From positions 11,543,001 through 11,607,000 of the forward strand of contig NC_091111.1 of assembly GCF_024713975.1 (NCBI RefSeq): a DNA stretch of 64,000 nucleotides, given 5' to 3'. The translations under genes and the position numbers were made by a program. Numbering within the stretch: position 1 is the first letter of the stretch; every line of letters starts with the position of its first letter. Positions 23,220-49,659 of this stretch are shown here, one piece after another. This DNA comes from Paralichthys olivaceus. Lineage: Eukaryota; Chordata; Actinopteri; Pleuronectiformes; Paralichthyidae. Under the pieces are notes generated by a model. That model was not told the origin of the DNA and did no database searches. It worked only from the letters and a program-made list of their open reading frames with translations.

Positions 23220-24185
23220 AGAGTTTGGTTCAATCTGCGCGTGCGTGAACTAGTGGAATGGAAATCATGTCTCAGCCTGAACCATAAATATAAATATTTG
23301 TATGTATATTCATTTGTATTTATACCAATTTGTCTCATCTAGTGCTTATATTCTATTAACTCACCTTGACTGTTTGTGTCATACGGGTTTATGTGTGAGA
23401 TGATGCAAAAATACTCTTATTTTGCATTGTACGCAATTGTTAGATGAAACATTTACCATTGAAAAAGTTTATAATGATTTCTAGACTGCTTTAGAGATGT
23501 GTTATTCTGCTCGAAGGTTAATGTGGAGGCTGTAGGTTGGGTAAATAGTAGATAAGGTTCAGGTAATGTTGGGGGTCAGGTTAGGATTCATTAGACTGTG
23601 ATGGAAACAGACTTTGATACATCAGTGATTACAAAGTCTTGTTGATATTATAACATGTGCTGCAGTTCTTGGTGTTATTGACTTGTATTCAGTTAGCTTG
23701 AAATACTTCTATTGATAGTGTGAATGTTTCTTTTTTTTTTTTCGCTGACCTCTGTGAATTCTTTAGGTTTAGATACCGAAAGCGGTTCATCATCCAAAGT
23801 TCAATATATACGAACAGTGAAGAGATTATCTCGTTACATTGGTATCACTTGTAGTTTGAATGCAAACCAGAAAAAGATCCAAAACTTTATCTGTGTTGCT
23901 CAAAGTTTGAAACCAGTCTGATATTTGGGTGTAGGGAGCAAAAAGCTGGACCCTGGCCTTCCCTTGTTATTGAGCCTTTGTATTCTGAGCAAAACAAAAG
24001 TATTGTTATTCTGGATTCTCGCAGTACTTTTAATTCAAACCATAAAGTATATGTATACACTATTGGTGTGAAAAAAATTTTTGGATCTGATATTGATTTC
24101 CAGTCTAACTGTTTTTGTTCAGGATGTCTCCAGTTACTGAGATTACATTGTTTAAATTCGAAAAGCAGAATACATACTTGTCTGT
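23220..24185. other. abcd4-sgpp1 intergenic sequence
   Basis: AT-rich sequence with no convincing coding region, RNA gene or recognised repeat. Short open frames here have no family resemblance. Confidence 0.5.
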
Positions 24186-24199
24186 AATGTGTAGACAAT

Positions 24200-25995
24200 T
24201 TTATTTTGAACATTTTATTTATCCTTTTTCATATTTTTTCAGATACAGTCCTTTTGCATAACAGGAAAAAAAGATGAGTTGACGGTAATAGATCTATAAA
24301 TATTCCACGAGTACTCATGATAAGAGAGCTCTGAAATTCATATTCCGACAAACATTAAACAATTAGTACATTGCAACAGAAAAAAAACAATTACAACATT
24401 TAGACAAGAGCTAGAGTCAGTGATTTTATATCCTGTAGTTTGAGGATTTCGGCTAAAAGGTCTCTTTGAATTTTCATAATAATATACTTAGATTCTTTTC
24501 AGCCTGAGATATTAAGATGATAAAATAAATTATCAAAAATATTTGTTTTTCTTGATTCTATACTTTCAAATGGTTATTTAAAAGAAGCACTTGGTTTAAA
24601 CTTAAAATGACAAAACAATGTTGCGGTACAAGATTTTTAGAAAAAGAAGGCAACACGATGATGCTTTACGACGAATGTCGAAAAGTAATAACACAACAGA
24701 GAGGAAAAGTTGTTCTATATTTACATAGAGATCTAGACACAAGGGAAAGGAAATACTTAAAGAAATCCATTTTTTTCAGGCTGCCTTGTAATTTAACACA
24801 GCAACAGATGAGAACTGATATGAATTAATACTGATTCTATATTTCAATCAAATAATGTAAATGTACGACAGAGTCTCCTCAATGATGAATACAATCACAG
24901 TACATCTGACAGATTCTTTGTTTAAAAAGTTCCAGTTAACACTTGCATGTGCCGACCACAGGTGGTTCTTAAAAGATGAGGAAGGTGAAACTCTACAATT
25001 TCTACACCCTGACAACAAATCCCATGAAAAAGTCCAAAACAATCAATTTGTTAATTTCTCTCAATCTTATAAGATTTCCCCCAGTTTGAGGCTGTTGGCT
25101 CCAAGCCCATTGAATCCTAATGAAGATGTAAATCTTTAAATAGGGATCACAAATATATACTTCTTATTTCCTAAAACACTCAGTGACTCACACTTTTTGA
25201 TTAAACAAATGTTAAGTGTATTTACAGCAGCACAATGGCCGGTGTGACATCAAAATGCTGAGTTGCTTTGCTGAATCAAGCTGAAAATGCACAATGTCAA
25301 ACTTCCCTCCCACAGACACTCATTATAAAATCCCCAAATTTGAAGAAAGAGTTTAACATTTCCAAAATTATGAGAAGAAAAACGACAGCAGGAGTGTCCT
25401 AAATGAGTTGAATGTTCTGGAGTTTGAAGCAGGAAATGTAAAAATTGTGACTGAAAAATGGCAGAAGAAGAAAAATCATGAAGAAACAGAACTAAAGTGT
25501 GACTGCTGTGTCAGCACTCACACTAATGAACTAGATTTTGAAAAAAAGTGCTTCAGAAAAGAAAAACCTGCTTAGGTATCTACAATAATTACATCAGGGT
25601 TAAAAACTGAACACTAAACATGGATGATAAGGATAACCGTCATGTCAGATTTTTGCTGCTTACTGTAATTTCAAGACTTCTTCTTTGCAGTTGATCAAAT
25701 GTTCTCAACTGACCTGAAATAAATAATAGCAAAAAATAAAAATATGAATATACAAACTAGAGTGGTTATTTAATGACTAAAAACGAGTGTTTTTAATAAT
25801 GTTTGGATTCATTAATTGCTTCCTTGTTAGTAAGATACATTCATAATTGATTATGTTTTTTTCATAGGGTTTGTTGACAATAAAAAAATATAGAACAACT
25901 GACTTTGAACAATTATCGTCATGTAACCAAGTGCTGTTTGCCTTCACTGTGTGGGTGAACATGTCAGCAGTACATCGACAGTTGGAACACAACAC
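24200..25995 (-). terminator. Probable sgpp1 3' UTR with tandem poly(A) signals
   Basis: About 1.8 kb of A/T-rich sequence follows the sgpp1 stop with no coding signal. Two closely spaced minus-strand AATAAA hexamers lie at 24219-24214 and 24205-24200. Earlier sites may also be used, so the 3' end is an estimate. Confidence 0.4.
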
Positions 25996-28900
25996 TCAGG
26001 CAAGGTTTAGGATCCTAAAGAGGAGAGGCACCACACAGGCACAGTTAAACCCAACAACACTGTAGACGATATAACGGTACGGCAGCTCAACTTTCATGTG
26101 CTGCCTCGCCTGTCTCACATCATCCGGCGGCAGCCCAAACAGTCGACATAAGAAGGGAATAGTCACTGCTTTCATGCCCATCCTCGTGACCAGGAGGACG
26201 GCGACTCCAAGGAGGAAGCGCAGCAGCGAGCGGACCAACAGGCCCACGCTGATCGACGGTAACATTAGAGGAAGTGATGAGAGTGGTGCATCCAGCAGTA
26301 GCCCCAGCTGATAGTTCACATGGGTTGCCAGAGCAATTCCCACCCCGGTGCCCAGGGCCTGAGCCGTATCTCCCCGAGAGGTGCTCCAGGAATCCAGAGA
26401 GAACGCCACAAGTCCCAGGCTAACGTGTGAGAATATAATTACAAGTGGAGCGTAGTGGTCCATCATGTAGAAGGTGTCAATCTTGTCCAAAATGGGATGG
26501 AAGAAGGCGAGAATGAGGAGGCTGTACAGGAAGCCAGTGATCACCTCCTGTAACAGAGGAATGGCAGTGAAGTTAAATCACCATAATGTGTTTTTAATGG
26601 GGTTATATACATATTCTTGACACACTCACAGTCCTACAAAGCACCATGATGTATTCTCATAGCATCATTATTGAGAGAGTAATCCAGTTCCTCCACCAAA
26701 TAAACAAAAAAACAACCCTGTTGCTGTTTCTGCCGTGTAGGTGGCGCTATACAACAGTTTTCACGCAGACATTTAATTGAGGTAGTGATAGTAGTAAACA
26801 CTTGTAAAACCAGGCGAGCTGCAGACCGAAGAACACGTGTTACTGTTGTACGATGCAGCATAAACAATATCTGCAAGCATCCGCAGCCAGGCCACAGAAT
26901 CTAATCTAACCTTATCTACCCGCTTCAGTGTTTATAGGCTGTGATTACTGCCAATTTTCCATTAATCACACACACACACGTTTTTGTGTACAGTGTAATT
27001 ATTATTGTATGTTGTGGATGATTCTGTATTCTATTTTAAATGGGTAAAAAGCTTAATGGAAAAGCTGATGACCACCCTCCACTTTTCAGACATTTGAGGG
27101 TTTTCCTTTTATTGCAAATATTATTTTTCCATAAATAGTGAGCTTAAAAATTCAAACTACTGGTGAGGATATGGTTTGATTAAAACAGACCAATTTTCAT
27201 CTTTTTCATCTCCAGCTTGAAGTTATATACAGTAGAAAATAAACCACGCAAACAAAATCTAACTTATAGTGATGTAAACTATGAAAAACTATAAGAATCT
27301 GTTTTTATCATAGAATCTTATTTCTACAACTGGTCGGACGACTCCTCTAACAGCAGGCATCTGTCCACCTACAGACATTTCAAATATGCACATGTGAGTA
27401 TGAATGACTAAGATGCCTGGGGCTATGGTTGAAGCTCTTCTCCATTAAAGATGATTACAGACTGAAGTTCATCATCAGTGCAGGTATACAGGAGTCATGC
27501 CAGCATTTATAACCTGTCTGAGGTGCAGATATTCATTCATAATGTGGGATCAGTGACTCCAGAAGTTCAAGGCCATTTATTTTTATTTTTACAAGCCGAC
27601 CAAGTGAGTGTGGTTACTAATTTGAGGAGGGCCTATGGTTGTCACTGTAGGAAAGGTGCACTAGTGGAACAGCATCTCTATAAATCCTCCAATTCATTTG
27701 CATTTCATTGAGGGATTATTTATTTGATATTGCTTGTTTAATATTCTTACCAGGATAGAATGCATCCCCATGTAGACTCTGCTCACACATACCAGGACGC
27801 TCCAGCTCAGAGCCACACACAAGCCAAACAGGAAGGTATACTGTGGGAGAGAGATTGAAAAAAACGTAAGATATTAGAAAAGTGTCTGAAGATGAGGCTT
27901 TGAGAGATACAGGAAAACTCAGATCATAGTTCCCTGTAAGAACTGATTATTCACCCCACTTACCACTGTTTAGACTGTGGTGGAATCAGGGTGTAAGTGA
28001 AATTAAATAAGAATTCTCACAGACTGAGGACACATTGTTTTAAATTTGTGAAATATAATTCATCCTGGGCCACATATGAAGATGTCTACTCAGCTGACAT
28101 ACTCTGACCCATTTCAAAAGACTGTTGACAATGACTAGAATATAAAGTGACTACAGCGGCCCTGACAATATGATTTCTAGTGGAAATATTAGGTTTGAAA
28201 GAAAAAACCCTCAGTTCATAGTCCATTAGGAAGAGATTTCACTCATATCTTTCGTTGGAAGGATCCAGACAAAGGTCAGTGCATGAGCAGGGTGTCTTTG
28301 TGCAGCATTTAGCTAATCCTCTGAATCGGCCGTTTATGGTCTGCATCTTATCTTCTGTAACCTTCTGTAACCACTTTCTCTTAAAAGTTTTAGTTCTTCA
28401 TCCTTCAGACGACGACACAGACGGAGTTCAGGCTCTTCTGGTTCAGTTCAGCTGCCGGTGTTCACACAGAAAACAGCAACAACGTTAAAACTTTTGAGGG
28501 GCTTAGCTCTTCCTGGTCATAACCCCTTTGTCTCTTTCCACAATGACCCCTGCCCTCTGTCTGTGATGCCCTTTTTGTCTGTCTGTGCTCATAGTTTGTT
28601 TTTCTCTAACAACTCTTGCCTCAGTGTATGAGGTCAGTGTTTCCTTTTTTTTTTTTTGCAGTGGGGGGCAGGCCATTGCTGCCACTGCAAAATGTATGTA
28701 GCGGAAACCCTGGAGTTGTTTGTCACCTACCACATCCTTGTGTTAGCGCTGAAGAATGGTCTGCCTATACCATTTATTATTCTGCTACAGGGGAAACAAA
28801 TGCTTTAGGTAGTTTGCATTTCTTTAACCAATCACAATTGGTTTAGTGGAGCTAAAGCCAGGAAAATAATGTTTCATCTGATGTTTTCATCAACGTGTGT

Positions 28901-30911
28901 TGCAGTCTTGTAGCATCATATTTAAACATTCCACAAAGTGAACCTTTGCTTATCCTTGTCATTAATATCCAGTCAGGGGTTGTGATGCAGGCAGTGCATC
29001 TCCCTATAGGTTATCTGCAGTTTATCTCTGTGCTGGTAAAAAAACAAGTGCTGCATGCCGTATCAGTGAGTGAACAGGTTTTGTTGCTGAAACAACATTC
29101 TTCTTTCTTAGCCCTTCAGTAAAGAGAAACCTTCCAGTTCCCTTTTACTTAAAAAATGTAATTTCTCTTCCCTTAAACCTCTACTTCCCTCCCCCTTCCC
29201 TTCTTCTCTGACAATGTGGAAAAGTGACCCTTTGTTTACTTAATAAACAAAGCCATATTTCCATTCCTTGCTTGTACTTTTCCGGCACACCCTGTCATGT
29301 CTCAACTCTCTGCTTCCCCTGAGATGTTTGCTGCCAACAGCTGCAAACATCAGCTGTAACATAGCTGTGAATGTGTGTAAGCTCCTCTTATTGTTCCTCC
29401 TGAGCTTTGAGCCTCATACAAGACTGGGCACTGGGGATTAAAGGGGGATTTAAGGGTAGTCTGTGTTTTTTTTTTCCCCCATTCCTTGTGCCAATGCTGA
29501 TCCACTGGTCCCATAAACTGTATATAAAGATGGATGATGCATACTTCCTCAATATCCAGAAATTAATCCGAACTATCCCCAATACGAACGCCATCATCTT
29601 CTAGCAGTCACAGGATTGAGCCGTGGCAGCGAGATCCCATCGATAAACATGCTCGACCCATTGTGAGCCAGTCTCAGCTGTCAAATAAGTTATTAAAGCC
29701 CAACTTACGAGATTAATGTGAGGAGAACTATCTAATATGAATGAACATAGAGCAGATAGGGTTTATGACCTTTACTGCAACCAGCTTCTCTTTTGCGGGG
29801 CAGTCACATCATCCATCAACAGCATATGGTGCAAACTGCTAGATGGCAATTGTACGTGTTAGTTGAACGGGGCAGCAACCATCTTTGAGAAAAAGTTATT
29901 TGAAGTGTACTTTGACAATTTTAGGTTCATTTTTGGGAAGAAGTCCTGTCATCATCCATCTTTAAATATGTCTAACAGTGGCCTGAAAATGTGTAAAGTC
30001 TATTTGTATATTTTAAAAGGTCAGGCTCCCTGAATTATCCTCCTTTAAAATTTTAGATTGGAAGTATAAGAAAACTGGCTGTTGGGGCCTTTACACATCT
30101 CGGATCACGGTGCATCTGCCTGAGCACTAAACCAATGCTTACCTCTGTTGTAGATCCAGATCATCTACTCCACCTCTCAAACATTTTACTTTACAAATCT
30201 ATTGTCAGCTACACAATGGTCTCGAGTGCTCACCTGCCACCGTCCATATGTCAACATGAAGAGACAGAAGGGGATGGCCGTCCCCGTCATGGCGTGTGTG
30301 GAGGGCATGCTGTACTCGGAGTTGTAGAAGACCTCCACCTTCACCACGGGCGGGGAGGCCGGCCGGGACCAGCGGACCATGTCCTTGGTGGACTGACCCA
30401 CGAACAGGTTCCAGGCCCAGACCACGATGAGTCTCCGGCTGACCAGGGCGTCGATGTTCCAGAAGACGAAGGGGAAGAAGACGATGAAGAACATCTCGTT
30501 GCCCAGCTCGGTGCCGAACGTGAACAGGTAGAAGAGGAACTTGTTGTGGATCAGGAACTCCTGACCCACGTCTCCGGTCAGGGAGTTCCTCCGGAGGGGT
30601 TTAGCGACATTAGCCGCTGATGGCGATGATGATGATGATGATGAACCGTCAGGCCCGGCGGTCGTGTCACCCTGCATCCCGTTGGGCTGCGGCGCGGGGG
30701 CATCCCCGGCCGCTCCGTTCCCGACCTCCGAGCCGTTGAGCCGCTTCCTCAGCCCGGAACAGTCGGGCTGCGGGGGTCCGCTGCTCGACTTGCTCGACTT
30801 GTCCGCGAACGTGCCTTTGACGCCGCAGATATTCTGAAACCTCGCCACATGACAGGGCTCCTGGAGGTAACGGCACACCCGCACAAACGACTTCACCGCG
30901 TCGTTCGCCAT
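25996..30911 (-). CDS. sgpp1: Sphingosine-1-phosphate phosphatase 1
   Basis: ER multipass lipid phosphatase of the PAP2 family that removes phosphate from sphingosine-1-phosphate and related long-chain base phosphates. Three exons: 30911-30234, 27840-27751 and 26547-25996, giving 439 aa (human 441). The hydrophilic N-terminus carries a poly-Ser tract (about 90-96) and the conserved RRNSLTGD before the first membrane segments. Catalytic motifs: C1 KDMVRWSRP (176-184), C2 YSMPSTHAMTG with PSTH at 203-206, C3 SRVYMGMHSILE (246-257). The family C3 consensus is SRxxxxxHxxxD, so its final Asp is Glu here, encoded by the first codon of exon 3. Later conserved stretches are SLDSWSTSRGDTA and RQARQHMKVELPYRYI. 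It differs from SGPP2 by length and N-terminal tail. Divergent from kcnh5: 1.46 kb separate the two starts. Confidence 0.94.
28215..30130. other. sgpp1 intron 1 body
   Basis: Intron sequence between exons 2 and 1 (whole intron 27841-30233). It has a poly(T) run near 28646, a T-rich tract near 29466 and a family A repeat at 29512-29990. Small open frames here show no recognisable protein. Confidence 0.6.
29512..29990 (+). mobile_element. Dispersed repeat family A, copy 4 (longest)
   Basis: Starts with AACTGTATATAAAGATGGATGA. It carries ATATCCAGAAATTAATCC, CATGCTCGACCCATTGTGAG, CCAGTCTCAGCTGTCAAAT and GGGTTTATGACC, and ends CATCATCCATCTTTAAATAT. That end is an imperfect inverted match of its start. 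Near full length, about 480 bp, with terminal inverted repeats that suggest a MITE. Confidence 0.65.
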
Positions 30912-31300
30912 GACTTCAGAGCAGCGGTCAATTCAAAACACACAACAACTCTGCGCAAAGATGGAGTTCATGTTCATCCGCCGGGGCTCGTTAGGGGGAG
31001 GCGCAGCTCGGCGGCCGTTTCATTCCTCTTCAACACCGGAGTAATAAAAAACAGCTGTTACACTCGACCTCTACCTGACGACCGCATTCAGAACACACAC
31101 CCAGCACGCAGCTTCCAAAGTCCGCCACAGTTAACCATTAGTTCGCGGAGGATCCTGACACACGCTGCTGCTCCTGCGTCAGGAGCTTTTATATCCATGG
31201 TCAGGACGTTACTCCTGCTGCTGCTTCTTCTGCGCCTCCTCCAGCTGGGCCTCAATGGACCAAATGTCTGAGTACTCCCCCCTGCTGGACATGTCATACA
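30912..31300 (-). promoter_or_regulatory. CpG-rich upstream region of sgpp1
   Basis: GC- and CpG-rich sequence directly upstream of the sgpp1 start, with no TATA box seen at a useful distance. This fits a CpG-island promoter. It grades into AT-rich sequence and microsatellite beyond 31300. Confidence 0.45.
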
Positions 31301-31432
31301 TTACACTCATTCAAAATCACTGTGTACACTCAGCATCTAATATTATACAGGAGTTAGGTAGAAACAAATGATTTATACTTTCTATTTTAGCCTATATTTT
31401 AATGTATTTATCTCATTATGCTCTTTACTATC

Positions 31433-31492
31433 TTTATATCTATCTACCTATCTGTATATCTACCTATCTATCTATCTATCTATCTGTCTATC

Positions 31493-31560
<68 letters not shown>

Positions 31561-31562
31561 GT
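31433..31562. repeat. Compound (CTAT)n(CT)n microsatellite
   Basis: About 60 bp of CTAT/CTGT units followed by about 55 bp of uninterrupted CT, then CTAT again. It lies in the divergent sgpp1-kcnh5 spacer. Confidence 0.95.
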
Positions 31563-32197
31563 GTGTCTCATAGACTGTATGGTGTGTCTGCCTCCACCCA
31601 TCATCCATTCATTCATTGAGACCTCTCCAGAAGTTACAGTATGAAAATGGATTCTTTAGACTTGTAATAATGTCATTTATACTTTGTAAATATGATATTA
31701 AACTGGAGCTGATTGGACTACCTTTAACTACTTTCTGCTCTGTTGGGTAGTGCAGTGTATAATCTGACATGAAATTGCAAATAGCATTGACACTAGTTTT
31801 AATGTTTGTCTTTTATATTTTTCAAAATATTTTTTGCTACATGTCATGACATTATTCTGAGCTACGCATAGTGAAAAGGAACGGGAAGTATAGCCCCCCA
31901 CACCATAATATGGTGTTAATAAACCTGTAACTTAAATAAACAACATTTATGTTGTAAGTAACATACATTTGAAGTCAGTCCATGTATGCAGACACGAGAA
32001 ACTGGAAATAAAAAATAGAGAAAAAATACCGAAAATCAAATACATTTTCTTCAAAATAAAAGTACCATTACGCCATTATACTAAATAACTGTGCATGTAT
32101 TATTATTAGTATTGGCGTTTGGGGAGAATTAACACAATTTATATCAGACTAGAATTCATTAAATGGCCAGGTTTGGATAGGTGTCATTTCCTTACAC

Positions 32198-32205
32198 TAT
32201 AAAAA
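32198..32205 (+). promoter_or_regulatory. TATA box of kcnh5
   Basis: TATAAAAA lies 178 bp upstream of the kcnh5 start codon. It predicts transcription from about 32230 and a leader of about 145 nt containing the uORFs described at 32253-32319. Confidence 0.4.
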
Positions 32206-32252
32206 TGCTACATTCAACAAAGAGGCTTTTATTTCTTTGAACCCTTGCCCGG

Positions 32253-32319
32253 ATGTACTCCTGCTGATGGTTGACTTGACAGCAGTGGTCGTCGCTCAGA
32301 CTCTCTGATGGGACCGTAG
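32253..32319 (+). promoter_or_regulatory. Three chained uORFs in the kcnh5 leader
   Basis: uORF1 is 32253-32267 (ATG, 3 codons, TGA), uORF2 is 32267-32308 (13 codons then TGA), uORF3 is 32308-32319 (3 codons then TAG). Each junction is the pentamer TGATG, where the stop of one shares its A with the start of the next. No other ATG occurs between 32319 and the main start at 32376. Translation control is inferred. Confidence 0.55.
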
Positions 32320-32366
32320 TTAACATCAGCACCACCACCGAGCTGCAGCGGGTCTCTGTGCCCTGA

Positions 32367-46517
<14,151 letters not shown>

Positions 46518-46610
46518 TTTCACCAATTAAAACCCCTCAAACTGGATCTGTATGTGACGCTGATGCATGTCCTGCTGGACTCTGGCCTGCCAAAGAAATT
46601 TCTTGAATTG

Positions 46611-47116
46611 AAGGAGACATATTTTGCTTTTTCAGTGTTTCTTTCCTTTAGTTTGTTTAATAAAAATTTTGCAAAGTTAAAAGGCCCAAAGTTCTCAGTA
46701 AAGGGAGCTCCTCTCCCCCTGAGAAAACACTGATGCTCCTGAAACACCTCGTCATTAGTTTGACTGATTCTTCCATATCACTGAGGTGTCGCAATGCCCC
46801 ACATTTGCATAATGTACGCCTAGCAGCTTGTCTGGCACGCCCCCTGACAGAGACAGGTAACGTAAGAGCAGAGGCAAAGATTTCTGACATGCTGTCTGTA
46901 AGCGGTTGACCAATCACAGCAGAGTTAGCTTTACTGGGAGGGGGATAGGGGCTAAAAACGAGATTTTCGACAGAGGCTGAAACGAGGAGCTGCAGCAATG
47001 GATAGAATGAGAAAAGTGATGTGTTTCCCCAACATTAGAGCATGTAAACCTTTTCAAGTAACAACCCAAATTAAAATGATAAACCTGGATATGGAAAACA
47101 CATAATATGTCTCCTT
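46611..47116. mobile_element. MITE-like element with 13-bp perfect inverted termini
   Basis: Left end AAGGAGACATATT (46611-46623) and right end AATATGTCTCCTT (47104-47116) are exact reverse complements. The right flank is TAAA and the left flank TTG, which fits a decayed TTAA target site, as in piggyBac-type elements. Internal phrases (ACCAATCACAGCAGAGTTAG, ATTAGAGCATGTAAACC) resemble a common teleost MITE. No transposase. It starts 94 bp after the kcnh5 stop. Confidence 0.75.
46659..46664 (+). terminator. Likely kcnh5 poly(A) signal
   Basis: AATAAA lies 142 bp after the kcnh5 stop, inside the left arm of the MITE-like element. It is the first canonical hexamer in the 3' UTR. A second canonical AATAAA is at 47548-47553, so a longer 3' UTR is possible. 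Confidence 0.45.
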
Positions 47117-47119
47117 TAA

Positions 47120-49530
47120 ACACTTGACTGCATGCAGAAATCCCTTTCATGTTACTGTAGCACTGCAAAACCCCAGGGATTTTTCTAGCTTTTTTGACTT
47201 ATGAGGTACTTTGATGATAATGTGTATGTTACATTTCAGGAGCAATTAATGGAAAACAACTCATAATAAACACCAGTACTGTTACTGCTAGGACATTAGT
47301 TCATCGTTTTCATCACGACGTAAAGCAACACATCACATGTTTGAGACTCTGGTGAAGCCTGACAGGGAAACTAGTAAAAATACAAAGTAGCTGAGGTCAA
47401 GCCACATTTTTTAGTGTTTCTTTTTTGTAAATTCGTCATTTTCATGATCTTCCTCAACTTTTTGTCTCAACTCAACAAGAAAGCAGGACCAGCTCAAGCT
47501 TTCCTTATCCTTGACGGACTGGAGGTAAAATGCCAGTTAAAATGTTAAATAAAGAAAGAACAGGGTTTCTGACGTTGTTGCTCATCCTCACTGGAGTAAC
47601 AGAGGTGACTATCTTTCTATGACTCAGTTGTCAGGTAATTAAATATGTGCCTTACAATATGACGCCTCATTGAGTGTTGCAGTGACGAGACAAACATGAA
47701 ATGATACAAGTGAAGGATAATGAAAATAATTGTTTATTTATTTTTATTTATACATTTATTTTCTACTATGCATTATGTATGTGTCATTCCCATGCATGTT
47801 AGAAATGTAATAATGACATATCATTAGTTTATAGATTTTTGTTTGTTAATTCTCATAATTTCATTTTCGTTTGTGATATGAATATATCAGCAGGTAATGC
47901 AGAGAACTTACTGTATATTCCTTCATGTCATTTTGCCTCTTGCTCAGGTTGATTTGTTCTAATATTTCTGTCTTTATTTCAATATTAGTGATTTTATATT
48001 TGCCTGAGTGTTAAATGGGAATGCGAATCCTGTTTTTGGATCAACTCAGATTTGAAATAACGGGTCACTATGCACACGTAGCTATGCAAATATAAATGAA
48101 CTTGCACTGCATTTAGTGATAAAAAAAATATTTGCATTTATTTATTCTCTTTGGATGAAAAAAAAAGTTTTTGTTTTCAAAATTTCTGTGTGGCTGCAAA
48201 CCATGAAGTGTAAAGGATGTAAGCATGTGACTGTTATCTGATGCAATGTATTTATTTTACCTTCGACACATACCTGACCCTGCATGCATCCAGGGAACCT
48301 GACAACAGTGACGTGAATAATGAAACTGATGCCTGATCACAATCTGGTGTTTGGTCTCCTCTGTTTTGCAGCACAAATGTCCGTCCCTGTGTAAATGAGA
48401 AGCCTTGAAAAATCCAACTGTTTTATGTCTCTTTTTTTGTTGTTGTTTGAAGCAGAGTTTTTGAGCATGAACAGTCACTTCTCTGCTTAGTGTGTAGGCT
48501 AATTTCTTTCTTCTGAATTAGGAAGAAAAATTCATGTGACTACCCACCAGGCCACATTTTTAAGGGATAGATCATTGTTTTTAACATTGCGAGAGAGACC
48601 ATCTTTTAACATTTCCCTAGGAATTAAAGATGATTAAAAAGATCTGGGGTCCAAGGGGACTACTGGGGCTTTGATGAGTTCCATACTAGTTTAATAATGT
48701 TTTTGATTCGGTGGTGGACAGTACAAGCAACAAATGTGCTCAGCAACCCAAGAACACACCACTTGGTTAAACTGCTAAAAGTGGAAGAAAAAAAAGACTG
48801 TTTGACGTTTCATGCACACACAGCCCTCCAGAACACTAGGTGGCACTAATATTTTATTATCCTTATAAGCTGTGCACCTGTTTAGCCACTAGATAGAGAC
48901 ATCGGACCAAAATACGACCTGCCTCATGTATATGTCATAGAAAAACAACCTTTGCACCAAAAGCTCAAAGTAATATTTTGTTTCAGGGCCTTTGGTTTAG
49001 TTGCACTGAGTATTTCAGTTTGTGAACGAGAGCTGCAAATATTATTTGTATTGTCAGTTAGACATTTCAAAACAGTTAAACTTTAAGCTCAATATCAATA
49101 TTACTTTTATTATATACGTACAATATCTTTACTTCTATTATAATGATGTAATGTATTACTCATAACATAGACACTCTTATTTCCAATACTACTGTTTCTT
49201 TACCTTGCTAGTTTTTATTTTGAAACTTATCTTCTCGGCACTGGTCCTCACCTACTCTTAATTACACTTCCCCTAATATATTATATATTATTATTATTAT
49301 TACTTGTTATTTTGGTGCAAGATCTGGCAAAATAATTTCCTTCGAGATGAATAGAGTTATCTCTTATTTTGTCTTATTGAAACCTCTAATAATCAGTTTG
49401 AAGTCATAAAGCACACATATACTATAAACAGTCATAGTTATCAGATGTACTCTTCAATTAATCAACTAATTGTTTTTGAGTATTTGATTCGCTTTGGGAA
49501 GCCAGAGCCAGAGCCTTCACATGGTCTGAC
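47120..49530. other. kcnh5 downstream intergenic sequence
   Basis: AT-rich, with no coding or RNA gene seen. It contains a CTCF-like motif ACACTAGGTGGCAC at 48833-48846 and an ATT-rich run near 49285-49300. Part may be a long kcnh5 3' UTR. Confidence 0.5.
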
Positions 49531-49532
49531 CC

Positions 49533-49534
49533 TC

Positions 49535-49630
<96 letters not shown>

Positions 49631-49631
49631 C
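49533..49631. repeat. Pure (ATCT)n microsatellite beside a promoter
   Basis: About 24 uninterrupted tetranucleotide units, ending about 40 bp before the ZNF143-like motif of the next promoter. Confidence 0.98.
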
Positions 49632-49659
49632 TCCATCTACACAATAAGGAGGAGCGTTG

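Noticed and set aside
24607..24828. 73-codon + strand frame in AT-rich sequence
   Set aside because: It lies in the probable sgpp1 3' UTR on the opposite strand and has no similarity to known families.
28895..29122. 75-codon + strand frame in sgpp1 intron 1
   Set aside because: Hydrophobic, without a domain, start context or splice signals; likely chance.
30135..30620. 161-codon + strand frame
   Set aside because: Antisense to sgpp1 exon 1, whose minus-strand frame has clear PAP2 motifs.
49533..49631. CRISPR-like regular repeat
   Set aside because: It is a simple ATCT microsatellite without spacers in a vertebrate genome.
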